Of a stretch of DNA of 57,818 nt, positions 35,349 to 43,469 are shown one piece after another. The DNA comes from Jidongwangia harbinensis (GTDB taxonomy: Bacteria > Actinomycetota > Actinomycetes > Mycobacteriales > Micromonosporaceae): positions 1-57,818 of the forward strand of contig NZ_JAIWNC010000030.1 of assembly GCF_020216025.1 (NCBI RefSeq). The letters are read 5' to 3'. The translations under genes and the position numbers were made by a program. Every line of letters starts with the position of its first letter. The first letter of the stretch is position 1. The notes under the pieces were generated by a model. It saw nothing but the letters and a program-made list of their open reading frames with translations, did not search any database and had not been told where the DNA came from.

Positions 35349-36691
35349 CCCTCGTAGCCGACCGGCCGGAACCGGGCACCGCCCGGCCGTACTCTTTCCC
35401 GTCCGTCATCCGCACCGAGGCGGCCGGCGGCCTGGTGGTGGCCGCCCACCTGCCGGGCCAGTTGCTCGCCACCGCGTCCCTGCTGCTGGACGCGGGCGCG
35501 GCCCGGGAGGCCACCGACCGGGAAGGCACCGCCTCGATCCTGGCCAAGGCGCTGGAGGAGGGTACGCAGAAGCGCGACTCGGCGCAGTTCGCGCTCGCGC
35601 TGGAGCGGCTCGGCGCGGAGCTGACCACCTCGGTGGACTGGGACGCGTTCCGGGTCGGTGTCTCGGTGCCGGTGGACCTGTTGCCCGGCGCGGTGGAGTT
35701 GCTGGCCGAGGCGGCCCGTACCCCGAAACTGGATCCGTCCGACGTGCTCCGGGTCCGCGACGACGAGGTGACCGCGTTGCGCATGGAGTGGGCGCAACCG
35801 GGCCCGCGCGCCGACGCCGCCCTGCGCGCCGACCTGTTCGGTGCCGGCGAGCGGTACGGCCGTCCGCTGCACGGCGATCCGACGTCCACGGCCGCGGTGA
35901 CGGCCGACGACGTGGTGGAGTTCCACCGGTCCTGGCTGGGCCGCCCCGGTGTGCTGCTGGTCGCCGGGGACCTGGACCGGCTGGACCTCAAGGTGCTGGC
36001 CGAGGCCGCGTTCGGCGGTACGTCCGGCGATCCGCTGCCGGTCGACCCGCCGCTCACCCTGGCGCTGCGCGACGCCCGCCGTACCATCCTGGTGGACCGT
36101 CCCGGGTCGGTGCAGTCGACGCTGCGGCTCGGCCACCGGGCGCCGCACCGGGCACACCCCGACTACGTGCCGATCACGTTGGCCGCGACCGTGCTGGGCG
36201 GCGCGTTCACGTCCCGCCTGAACCACCTGATCCGCGAGGTGAAGGGCTACACGTACGGCATCCGCGGCGACTTCGCGATGACCCGCCGGTTCGGCCGGTT
36301 CGGGGTGAGCGCGGCGGTGCAGACCGCGGTCACCGGCCCGGCCCTGGCCGACACGGTCGGCGAGATCACCCGGACCCGGCTGGACGGCGTGACCGAGGCG
36401 GAGTTGGAGGTGGCGCGCCGGTGGCGGGCCGGCCAGCTCTCGGTGGACATGCAGACGCCCGGCGCGATCGTCGGTGCGCTGGCCACCCTGGTCATCCACG
36501 GCCTGCCCGACGACTACTACGCGACCCTGCGCCGGCAGCTGCTGGACGCCACGGTCGCCGACGTCTCCGCCGCGGCCGCCGCCCACCTGCACCCCGGGTC
36601 CCTCACCATGGTCATCGAAGGCGACGCCGCCCTCATCCGCGACGACCTGACCGCCCTCAACCTGGCCCCCATCACGGACGCCGCTCCGTAG
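35345..36691 (+). CDS. M16-family non-catalytic partner subunit
   Basis: A 448-residue M16-fold protein that aligns with its upstream neighbour, but where the zinc motif HLFEH should be it has ILAKA (in EGTASILAKALEEGT), so it cannot bind zinc there. The C-terminal half keeps the glycine-loop type segment GGAFTSRLNHLIREVKGYTYGI. It probably supports substrate binding, as in the alpha subunits of MPP-like pairs. It is coupled to the catalytic gene by a 4-bp overlap. Confidence 0.9.
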   Translation: MTLVADRPEPGTARPYSFPSVIRTEAAGGLVVAAHLPGQLLATASLLLDAGAAREATDREGTASILAKALEEGTQKRDSAQFALALERLGAELTTSVDWDAFRVGVSVPVDLLPGAVELLAEAARTPKLDPSDVLRVRDDEVTALRMEWAQPGPRADAALRADLFGAGERYGRPLHGDPTSTAAVTADDVVEFHRSWLGRPGVLLVAGDLDRLDLKVLAEAAFGGTSGDPLPVDPPLTLALRDARRTILVDRPGSVQSTLRLGHRAPHRAHPDYVPITLAATVLGGAFTSRLNHLIREVKGYTYGIRGDFAMTRRFGRFGVSAAVQTAVTGPALADTVGEITRTRLDGVTEAELEVARRWRAGQLSVDMQTPGAIVGALATLVIHGLPDDYYATLRRQLLDATVADVSAAAAAHLHPGSLTMVIEGDAALIRDDLTALNLAPITDAAP

Positions 36692-36757
36692 CCCTGCCCG
36701 GTCGGCCCGAGCTGGCACGGGGGTGGTGTTGCCAGGACGTGACGGACGCGTTTCAAT

Positions 36758-36785
36758 GTGAGAGCGCTCGTGAGAGCGCTCTCAC
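36758..36785 (+). promoter_or_regulatory. double LacI-type operator
   Basis: GTGAGAGCGCTCTCAC (36770-36785) is a perfect 16-bp palindrome with the central CG step typical of LacI-family sites; an adjacent 12-bp copy GTGAGAGCGCTC lies at 36758-36769. It is 17 bp before the start of the secreted-protein gene. No LacI-type gene is in the window, so the regulator acts in trans. Confidence 0.75.
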
Positions 36786-36801
36786 AGCGCTAGGAGCCCC
36801 C

Positions 36802-38280
36802 ATGCCAGCGACCTTCTCCGTCTCGTCCGTACCGGTTCCGCGGCGGCGGCTGCTGGCGCTGGCGGCCGCCGCCACCGTCGCCACGCCGCTGCTGCCGGCC
36901 GACCCGGCGTCGGCGAGTTCGGACCGGCCCCGGCACCTGGTCGACCCGTCGCTGGCCACGCCGGTCGCCCGGGCCTACCGGTATCTGGACGTCGTGCAGG
37001 ACGCGTACGTCAAGGGTGCCGAGCCACGGCTGCTGCAGTCGTACAACAACGAGAGCGGGCTGATGACCGCCGCCTTCGTGTACGACAACGCCCTGGCGAT
37101 CCTGGCCTACCTGGCGAACCCCACGGTGGCGAACGTGCGGCGGGCGCGGCTCATCGGTGACGCGTTCCTCTGGATCCAGGACCACGACGAGGCGTTCGCC
37201 GACGGGCGGGTGCGGCAGGCGTACGCCGCGGGTCCGATGCTGTTCTACGGTGGCAGCCCGGCGTTTCCGGGGCTCCGGCGCGACGACGGCAAGGCGGCGT
37301 TCCTGTGGCCGTTCGGCTTCGGCGGCTCCTCGACCGGCGACATGGCCTGGGCCGGCCTGGCGCTGGCGCAGCTCTACGCCGACACCCGGATCCGGAAGTA
37401 CCTGGACGGCGCCGTGGCGCTGGCCCGGTGGATCGCCGGCAACGAGTCGGGGTACACGCACGGCGGCTACCACGGCGGGATGCAGACCGACGGCGTGACA
37501 CCGCAGAGGTGGACCTCCACCGAACACAACATCGACGTGTACGCGTTCTTCATGCTGCTCGCCAAGCTCACCCGGGACCGGCGCTGGCACACCCGCGCGG
37601 ACGCCGCCGCCGCGTTCGTCGGCAACATGTGGAACCGTGCCGACCGCTTCCTCTGGACCGGCACCCTGGGCGGCCTCGAGGGTGAGGACCCCAACCTGAT
37701 CAACACCGGCAACATCCCGGAGGACGTCCAGACGTGGGCGGTGCTCGGGATGGGCGACCGGCGGTACGACCCGTCGGTGGACTGGGTGATGGACCAGTTG
37801 TGGAACACCGACTCCGCCGGCGGCACCTCGCAGCTGGCGCCGGACGTGCGGATCTCCGGCGTCACGTACAGCAGTCAGGCCAAGGCGATCACCGGCCCGA
37901 TCTCCGGCAGCGACCTGCCGAACCACCGGGACGCGGTGTGGCTGGAGGGCAACGGTCACGCCGCCCTGGCCCTGTTGCAGCGCAGGAAGTCCGGCGACCG
38001 GGCGATCGCCAAGCGGCTGCTGGCCGAGACCGTGGTGGCGCAGAACCGGGTCGGCGCCGGTCAGACCGTGGGGCGCACCGCCGACCCGGACGGCGGCAGA
38101 CTGTCCGACCCGGCCGGCGGCGGCACCTGGACCGGCACCCCGCTGCCCGCCCGGTCCGGCGTGGTCGCGGCGAGCAGCGCCTTCGACACCGGCTTCGCGT
38201 TCGGGTACTTCCAGCGCCAGCACGTCGGCGCCACCGCATGGTTCCTGATGGCGGCGCAGAACTTCAATCCGTACCGCTGA
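36802..38280 (+). CDS. secreted protein, probable alpha/alpha-barrel glycoside hydrolase-like
   Basis: A 492-residue protein with an export signal (RRRLLALAAAATVATPLLPADPASA; the Arg run suggests Tat or Sec) cleaved near residue 38. The mature part repeats helix-rich blocks with conserved Trp/Tyr/Gly clusters (YNNESGLMTAAFVYDNALAI, HGGYHGGM, STEHNIDVYAFFMLL, VWLEGNGHAALALL), a pattern of six-hairpin glycosidase-like enzymes. I cannot name a GH family. The LacI-type operators just upstream agree with carbohydrate control. ATG 36802 follows TAGGAG. Confidence 0.7.
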   Translation: MPATFSVSSVPVPRRRLLALAAAATVATPLLPADPASASSDRPRHLVDPSLATPVARAYRYLDVVQDAYVKGAEPRLLQSYNNESGLMTAAFVYDNALAILAYLANPTVANVRRARLIGDAFLWIQDHDEAFADGRVRQAYAAGPMLFYGGSPAFPGLRRDDGKAAFLWPFGFGGSSTGDMAWAGLALAQLYADTRIRKYLDGAVALARWIAGNESGYTHGGYHGGMQTDGVTPQRWTSTEHNIDVYAFFMLLAKLTRDRRWHTRADAAAAFVGNMWNRADRFLWTGTLGGLEGEDPNLINTGNIPEDVQTWAVLGMGDRRYDPSVDWVMDQLWNTDSAGGTSQLAPDVRISGVTYSSQAKAITGPISGSDLPNHRDAVWLEGNGHAALALLQRRKSGDRAIAKRLLAETVVAQNRVGAGQTVGRTADPDGGRLSDPAGGGTWTGTPLPARSGVVAASSAFDTGFAFGYFQRQHVGATAWFLMAAQNFNPYR

Positions 38281-38281
38281 G

Positions 38282-38299
38282 GCTGAGAAGGCTCTCAGC
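38282..38299 (+). terminator. short hairpin after the secreted-protein gene
   Basis: GCTGAGA-AGGC-TCTCAGC forms a perfect 7-bp stem with a 4-base loop one base after the stop codon. There is no U-tract, so it is a modest terminator candidate or mRNA-stability hairpin. Confidence 0.45.
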
Positions 38300-38364
38300 A
38301 AACCGGCTGTGACCTGGGCCGCCTCGTGCAGCGTCGGATGGCGGCGGCCGGATAACGTCGCCTC

Positions 38365-39363
38365 ATGACCATCACCACGGCGCCACCGGAAGCCACCCCG
38401 CTGCGGCGGAAGCGGCGCCTGGCGGCCACCCTCGTGGTGTGGTTGCTCGTGCTGCCCGGACTGGCCTGGGCGGTCACCCGGATGTTCGGCTGGGAACGCG
38501 GCATCGGGGTGCAGTTCTTCGCGTTCACCCCGTACGTCGCGGCGGCGGCCTGGCTGCCCGCACTGATCGCCCTGGTCACCCGCCGCTGGCTCGCCGCCGC
38601 CGTGGCCGTGGTGGCGGCGGCCATCCTCGCGGTGAGCGTGCTGCCGCGGGCGGTGGCGGGCGACCGCGGCCCGCAGACCGGCGTGGAACTGCGCGTGCTC
38701 ACCGCGAACGTGCTGTTCGGCGGCGCCGACCCGGAGACGCTGGTACGCCTGGTCCGGGAGAACGACGTCGCGGTGCTGGCGATGCAGGAGTTCACTCCGG
38801 GCATGCAGTCCCGGCTCACCGCCACCGGCATGGACGACCTGCTGCCGCACCGTTCGGTGGCGGTGGAGTTCGGCGCCAGCGGGTCCGCCGTCTACTCCCG
38901 CTTCCCGATCACCGGGGGCGGAGCACGCCGCAACGGCGGCGGCTTCCTGCAGTCGTACGGGACCATCCAGCCACCCGGCACCGGCCCGGTGCTCGTCGAG
39001 TCGGCGCACCCGCTGGCGCCGTACTCCCTGGAGGTGCTCGGCGGCTGGCGGTCCGACCTGCGCGACCAACCGCGGGCCGATCCGCAGGGCCCGCCCCGGA
39101 TCCTGCTCGGCGACTTCAACGCCACGCTGGACCACCGGCCGATGCGCGAGCTGATCGCGCGCGGCTACCGGGACGCCGCGGACGCCGACGGTCAGGGCCT
39201 GGTGGGCACCTGGGGCCCGTACGACGGCGATCCGTTCCCGCCGGTGACGATCGACCACGTGCTGGTGGACCGGCGCATCGGAGTCCGGGACGCCGAGGTG
39301 CACGGCGTCCCGAACAGCGACCACCGCGCCGTGTTCGCGGTGCTGGTCCTGCCGGCGGCCTGA
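38365..39363 (+). CDS. membrane endonuclease/exonuclease/phosphatase-family protein
   Basis: A 332-residue protein: three N-terminal membrane helices (about 19-40, 48-70, 74-95), then an EEP domain with LTANVLFGG, the metal-binding Glu in AMQEF, LGDFNATLDH, and the C-terminal IDHVLV...NSDHRAV pair carrying catalytic Asp/His. The domain probably faces outside. The substrate (nucleic acid, phospholipid or phosphoester) is unknown. It is convergent with cimA, one base apart. Confidence 0.9.
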   Translation: MTITTAPPEATPLRRKRRLAATLVVWLLVLPGLAWAVTRMFGWERGIGVQFFAFTPYVAAAAWLPALIALVTRRWLAAAVAVVAAAILAVSVLPRAVAGDRGPQTGVELRVLTANVLFGGADPETLVRLVRENDVAVLAMQEFTPGMQSRLTATGMDDLLPHRSVAVEFGASGSAVYSRFPITGGGARRNGGGFLQSYGTIQPPGTGPVLVESAHPLAPYSLEVLGGWRSDLRDQPRADPQGPPRILLGDFNATLDHRPMRELIARGYRDAADADGQGLVGTWGPYDGDPFPPVTIDHVLVDRRIGVRDAEVHGVPNSDHRAVFAVLVLPAA

Positions 39364-39364
39364 C

Positions 39365-40951
39365 TCAGGCGGGGGTCGCCGAGCGGGCCAGGCCGTAGGT
39401 GAGCGCGTCCACGAGCGCGTGCCAGCTCGCCTCCACCACGTTCTCGTGCACGCCGACGGTGGTCCATTCGCGGTTGCCGTCCGACGTCTCCACCAGCACC
39501 CGGGTGACCGCGCCGGTGCCGTGCGAGCCTTCCAGGATGCGCACCTTGTAGTCGGCCAGCTCGAACGACTTCAGTTCGGGATAGTGCTTCGACAGCGCCA
39601 CCCGCAGCGCCTCGTCGAGTGCGTTCACCGGGCCGTTGCCCTCCGCGGTGGCGATCACGCGCTCGCCGCGTACCCGCACCTTGACGGTGGCCTCGGACAC
39701 CACCGCGCCGTCCTCGCGGTGTTCGGTCTGCACCCGGTACGACTCCAGCGCGAACGGCCGCGCGAAGCCCTCCCCCGGCATCTCGTCGCGCACCAGCAGC
39801 TCGAACGACGCGTCGGCGGCCTCGAAGGACCAGCCGCCCGCCTCCAGTTCCTTGACCCGCCGGGTGATCGCGGACAACGCCTCCGGGAGGCCGGCCAGGT
39901 CCAGACCGAGCTCGCGGCTCTTGAGCTCGATGCTGGCCCGGCCGGCCATCTCGGTCACCAGGATCCGCATGTCGTTGCCGACAACCGACGGGTCGACGTG
40001 GTTGTACAGCAGCGGATCCACTTTGATCGCACTCGCGTGCAGGCCCGCCTTGTGAGCGAACGCCGCGGCCCCGACATAGGCCTGGTGGGTGTCGGGGGCG
40101 ATATTGGCGATCTCGGCGAGCGCGGTGGACACCCGCGTCGCCTTCTCCAGGCATCCGTCCGGTAGGACTTTCAGCCCGAGCTTGAGTTGCAGGTTCGCGA
40201 CCGTGGCGAACAGGTCCGCGTTGCCGGGACGCTCGCCGTAGCCGTTGGCGGTGCACTGGAAGTGCTTCACTCCGGCCTCGACCGCCGCCACGGTGTTCGC
40301 CACCGCGCAGGACGTGTCGTTCTGGCAGTGGATGCCGAGCCGGTCGGGGGTGACGCCGGTCCGCTGTACCACGTCGTCGATCGCGGCGGTGATCATGGAC
40401 GGCAGCATGCCGCCGTTGGTGTCGCACATGACGACCCGTTCGGCGCCGGCCTCGATCGCGGTGCGTACCACGGACGCGGTGTACTCCGGGTCGTACCGCA
40501 AGCCGTCGAAGAAGTGCTCGCAGTCGACGAACGCGCGGCGGCCGTTGGCGACCAGGTGCCGGACGGTGTCCCGGACCATCGCCAGGTTCTCCTCGCCGGT
40601 GGTGCGCAGCGCCCGCTCGACGTGCCGGATGTCCGACTTCGCGACCACGCACACCACCGGCGTCTCCGCGTCCAGCAGCGCCTGCACCTGCGGGTCCTGC
40701 GCCACGTCGACGCCGGCCTTGCGGGTGGCGCCGAACGCGACCAGCACCGCGTGCTTGAGGTCCAGCTCGGTCCGGGCCCGCGCGAAGAACTCGGTGTCCT
40801 TCGGCATGGCGCCGGGCCACCCGCCCTCGATGAAACCCACGCCGAACTCGTCCAGCAGCCGCGCGACCGCGAGCTTGTCGACGACCGAGTAGCTGATGCC
40901 CTCGCGCTGCCCACCGTCGCGCAGCGTCGTGTCGAACACCTGGTAGTCCAT
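39365..40951 (-). CDS. cimA: (R)-citramalate synthase
   Basis: CimA condenses pyruvate and acetyl-CoA to citramalate, entering isoleucine synthesis without threonine deaminase; LeuCD and LeuB then process the product. The 528-residue protein has the DTTLRDGGQREG start, the metal-binding HCQND, the ANGYGERPGNADL segment and the C-terminal LeuA-type regulatory domain (about 390-520). It matches the long citramalate synthase family, not LeuA. ATG 40951 follows AAAGGA. An attenuator and leader peptide lie upstream. Confidence 0.93.
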   Translation of the reverse strand: MDYQVFDTTLRDGGQREGISYSVVDKLAVARLLDEFGVGFIEGGWPGAMPKDTEFFARARTELDLKHAVLVAFGATRKAGVDVAQDPQVQALLDAETPVVCVVAKSDIRHVERALRTTGEENLAMVRDTVRHLVANGRRAFVDCEHFFDGLRYDPEYTASVVRTAIEAGAERVVMCDTNGGMLPSMITAAIDDVVQRTGVTPDRLGIHCQNDTSCAVANTVAAVEAGVKHFQCTANGYGERPGNADLFATVANLQLKLGLKVLPDGCLEKATRVSTALAEIANIAPDTHQAYVGAAAFAHKAGLHASAIKVDPLLYNHVDPSVVGNDMRILVTEMAGRASIELKSRELGLDLAGLPEALSAITRRVKELEAGGWSFEAADASFELLVRDEMPGEGFARPFALESYRVQTEHREDGAVVSEATVKVRVRGERVIATAEGNGPVNALDEALRVALSKHYPELKSFELADYKVRILEGSHGTGAVTRVLVETSDGNREWTTVGVHENVVEASWHALVDALTYGLARSATPA

Positions 40952-40982
40952 GGGGATTCCTTTCGACGATCGGTGGCCCAAC

Positions 40983-41041
40983 AAAAAGACCCCCCGCGGA
41001 TGCGGGAGGTCTGCGCGTCGGCGTGGAGTCAGCCGGCGCGC
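40983..41041 (-). promoter_or_regulatory. transcription attenuator of cimA
   Basis: Read on the reverse strand: a first hairpin (41041-41013; 10-bp arms GCGCGCCGGC and GCCGACGCGC, one G-U pair) abuts the leader peptide stop, then a terminator hairpin (41012-40987; 11-bp stem with one C-A mismatch, 4-base loop) followed by TTTTT. The layout is that of ribosome-mediated attenuation. Confidence 0.8.
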
Positions 41042-41085
41042 TAGGTGCCAATAATGAGCACGGAGTGGGTCACGGAAGGAAGCAT
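41041..41085 (-). CDS. cimA leader peptide
   Basis: A 14-residue reading frame, MLPSVTHSVLIIGT, ends with TAG overlapping the first hairpin of the cimA attenuator. It contains two Val, two Leu and a consecutive Ile-Ile, with VLII placed just before the stop, as expected if stalling at branched-chain codons controls the switch. No strong ribosome site is visible upstream. Confidence 0.75.
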   Translation of the reverse strand: MLPSVTHSVLIIGT

Positions 41086-41152
41086 GCCACGCACGGAGGG
41101 CAGCGTGGGATGGAAGTCCAGATTCCGGGACGTACGACGGTACGTTGAATGC

Positions 41153-41899
41153 GTGGCTGTCGAACCGTACCCCCGGAATCTGACGTTCTCCTCGGCTTAC
41201 AACTTTCGTGACGTGGGCGGATACGCCGGCGCGGACGGGCGGACCGTGCGCTGGCGGCGCCTGTTCCGGGCCGACTCGCTGCACCGGCTGGAGGGCGAGG
41301 ACTGGGCGGCGTTCTCCGCGCTCGGGGTGCGCACGGTGATCGACCTCCGGCGGACGTACGAGGTCGAGCAGCACGGCCGGGTGCCGGAGGCCGACGGCCT
41401 GGACTACCGCAACCTGGTGCTGGAGCACGTCGATTGGCAGGACGTCCCCTATCCGGCGGACGTGGTGCACGCCCGGTGGCTGGCGGACCGCTACCTCAAC
41501 TTCGCCGAGGACGGGCACGTCGCGCTCGCCGCCGCGCTCGGTGTGATCGCCGACCCGGACGCCGCGCCGGTGGTGGTGCACTGCATGGCCGGCAAGGACC
41601 GCACCGGGGTGACGTGCGCTCTGGCGCTCGCGCTGGTCGGGGTGTCCGACGCGGACGTCGCGGCCGACTACGCGCTGACCGAGACGTCGATGCGGTCGCT
41701 GATGGAGTACCTGCGCGGGCGGGACCCCGCGTCGGTCGACGGCCGGGAGCACATGTTCGACTCGCCGGCCGAGGCGATGCTGATCTTCCTGCGGGAGTTG
41801 CGCGAGCGCCACGGCTCGGTCGAGTCCTACGCCCGCGACATCGGCCTCACCGACGCCCAGCTGTCCAGCATGCGCGCGTCCCTGCTCACTCCCGCTTGA
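41153..41899 (+). CDS. tyrosine-protein phosphatase (PtpB-like)
   Basis: A 248-residue phosphatase with the signature VVHCMAGKDRTGV (C-x5-R, with Asp and Lys in the loop as in M. tuberculosis PtpB-type lipid/tyrosine phosphatases), the N-terminal NFRDVGGYAGADGRTVRWRRLFRADSL and RTVIDLR. It probably dephosphorylates phosphotyrosine or phosphoinositides. GTG 41153 sits six bases after TACGTT, a likely -10, so it may be leaderless. It is divergent from cimA. Confidence 0.92.
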   Translation: MAVEPYPRNLTFSSAYNFRDVGGYAGADGRTVRWRRLFRADSLHRLEGEDWAAFSALGVRTVIDLRRTYEVEQHGRVPEADGLDYRNLVLEHVDWQDVPYPADVVHARWLADRYLNFAEDGHVALAAALGVIADPDAAPVVVHCMAGKDRTGVTCALALALVGVSDADVAADYALTETSMRSLMEYLRGRDPASVDGREHMFDSPAEAMLIFLRELRERHGSVESYARDIGLTDAQLSSMRASLLTPA

Positions 41900-41925
41900 C
41901 GTTTTCCGTTATCGGAAAATATGGT
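41896..41925 (+). promoter_or_regulatory. arsR promoter with operator in the spacer
   Basis: TTGACG (41896-41901) and TATGGT (41920-41925) are 18 bp apart, and a perfect dyad TTTTCCG-TTAT-CGGAAAA (41902-41919) fills the spacer. Transcription should start at about 41932, at the ATG 41933. A repressor on the dyad would block RNA polymerase directly. Confidence 0.75.
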
Positions 41926-41932
41926 GGCTGCC

Positions 41933-42274
41933 ATGGCACGAGCAGCGACGACCTCGGACACGTTCAACGCGATCGCCGAACCGCAACGCCGGGACATCCT
42001 GACGTTGCTGCGGTCGGGTGAGCGGCCGGTGACCGAGGTGGCCCAGGCGCTGGGGATGCAGATGCCACGGGCGTCCAAGCACCTGCGGGTGCTGCGGGAG
42101 GTCGGGCTGGTCCGGGTCCGCGAGGAGGGCAAGCAGCGCCTCTACGGCCTGGACGCCCGCGGGTTGCGGCCGATCCACGAGTGGGTCGGCGGATTCGAGC
42201 AGTTCTGGGCCGGGAGTTTCGACCGGCTGGACGCCTACCTGCAGGACCTCAAGCAGACACGACAGGAGAAATGA
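41933..42274 (+). CDS. ArsR-family transcriptional regulator
   Basis: A 113-residue winged-helix regulator (FNAIAEPQRRDILTLL, PVTEVAQALGMQMPRASKHLRVL, GLVRVREEGKQRLYGLD). It lacks the metal-binding cysteines of ArsR/SmtB and belongs to the type paired with SRPBCC proteins. ATG 41933 is chosen because the upstream ATG (41921) lies within the -10 element. It leads an operon with SRPBCC and DHFR-like genes, and probably represses itself. Confidence 0.93.
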   Translation: MARAATTSDTFNAIAEPQRRDILTLLRSGERPVTEVAQALGMQMPRASKHLRVLREVGLVRVREEGKQRLYGLDARGLRPIHEWVGGFEQFWAGSFDRLDAYLQDLKQTRQEK

Positions 42275-42277
42275 CCG

Positions 42278-42784
42278 ATGGCAACCGCTGAGCAGGAAAC
42301 GCGGGCGGATCCCGCGACGGCCGATCGGGAGATCGTGATCTCCCGGGACATCGACGCGCCACGGGAGCTGGTGTTCGAGGCGTTCACCGAGGTCCGGCAC
42401 CTGTCGCAGTGGTGGGGACCGGAGGGGTTCACCACCACCACGCGATCCTTCGCCTTCCGCGCGGGCGGCGTCTGGGAGTTCGTGATGCACGGGCCGGACG
42501 GGACCGACTACCCCGAGTGGATCACCTGGACCGAGATCGTCCCGCCGGAGCGGATCGCGCTGCGGCACGGAGAGTCCCGCGACGACCCGAACACCTTCGA
42601 GTCGACGCTGACCTTCACCCCGGACGGTACGACGACCCGGATCGTGATGCGCACGGTCTTCCCCACCAGGGAACTGCGCGACCAGGCCGTGGAGAAGTAC
42701 CACGCGATCGAGGGCGGCCGGCAGACCCTGAGCAACCTGGCCGCGTACGTCACCGGGCTCGCCCGCACGGACGTGGAGCGCTGA
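42278..42784 (+). CDS. SRPBCC (AHSA1-like) domain protein
   Basis: A 168-residue START/AHSA1-fold protein, with REIVISRDIDAPRELVFEAFT, a WWGPEGFTTTTRSF motif and a C-terminal amphipathic helix. The fold binds hydrophobic ligands; function is unknown. It follows the ArsR gene by three bases and overlaps the next gene (TGATG), the standard ArsR-SRPBCC pair. Confidence 0.92.
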   Translation: MATAEQETRADPATADREIVISRDIDAPRELVFEAFTEVRHLSQWWGPEGFTTTTRSFAFRAGGVWEFVMHGPDGTDYPEWITWTEIVPPERIALRHGESRDDPNTFESTLTFTPDGTTTRIVMRTVFPTRELRDQAVEKYHAIEGGRQTLSNLAAYVTGLARTDVER

Positions 42785-43458
42785 TGGCCGGGACGGTGTT
42801 CGTCAGCGTGTCGATGTCGCTGGACGGCTTCAGCGCGCCCGAGTCGATGGACGGCATCTTCGCCACGGCCGAGCAGCGGGAGCAGGACCCGAGGCTGGGG
42901 CGCTGGATGGCGCAGTGGATGGCGATGCAGGCGTGGATCTTCCCGCAGCGGTATTTCCGGGAGAGGCTCCACCTGGGCGACGGCGGCGAGGAGGGGCGCG
43001 ACAACGACATCGTCCGGGAGACGTTCGAGCGTACCGGCGCGAGCGTCATGGGGAGGCGGATGTTCGACCTCGGCGAGCGTTCCTGGCCGGCCGAGGCGCC
43101 CTTCCACACCCCGGTGTACGTTCTCACGCACCAGCCGCGCGACCCTTGGGAACGGCCGGGCGGCACCACGTTCCACTTCGTCGACGACGGCATCCACAGT
43201 GCACTGAGCCAGGCCCGCGCCGCCGCCGGTGACCGGGACGTCCGGATCGCCGGCGGCAGCGAGACCATCCTGCAGTACCTCAATGCCGGCCTGGTCGACG
43301 AATTCTCGATCGCGCTCGCACCGGTGCTGTTCGGCGCCGGCACCCGCCTGTTCGACGGCGTGGACCCGACCCGGATCGCGCTGGAGCCGGTCAGGTCGGA
43401 GTCCTCCTCGCGGGTGACCCACCTGACCTACGCGGTGCGCCCGGTGGAGACCGGGTAG
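42784..43458 (+). CDS. dihydrofolate reductase-like (RibD C-terminal) protein
   Basis: A 224-residue protein of the RibD-C/DHFR-like superfamily: FVSVSMSLDGFSAPESMDG at the start, GASVMGRRMFDLGE, and a C-terminal DVRIAGGSETILQYLNAGLVDEF. An insertion of about 40 residues (about 20-60, MAQWMAMQAWIFPQRYF) is longer than usual. A dedicated folate role is not implied. Its ATG overlaps the SRPBCC stop. Confidence 0.9.
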   Translation: MAGTVFVSVSMSLDGFSAPESMDGIFATAEQREQDPRLGRWMAQWMAMQAWIFPQRYFRERLHLGDGGEEGRDNDIVRETFERTGASVMGRRMFDLGERSWPAEAPFHTPVYVLTHQPRDPWERPGGTTFHFVDDGIHSALSQARAAAGDRDVRIAGGSETILQYLNAGLVDEFSIALAPVLFGAGTRLFDGVDPTRIALEPVRSESSSRVTHLTYAVRPVETG

Positions 43459-43469
43459 GCGATCGGGAA

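Noticed and set aside
35345..36691. Second M16 gene as a pseudogene
   Set aside because: It lacks the zinc motif but is full length, coupled to the active gene and well conserved in its C-terminal half, as in known non-catalytic subunits.
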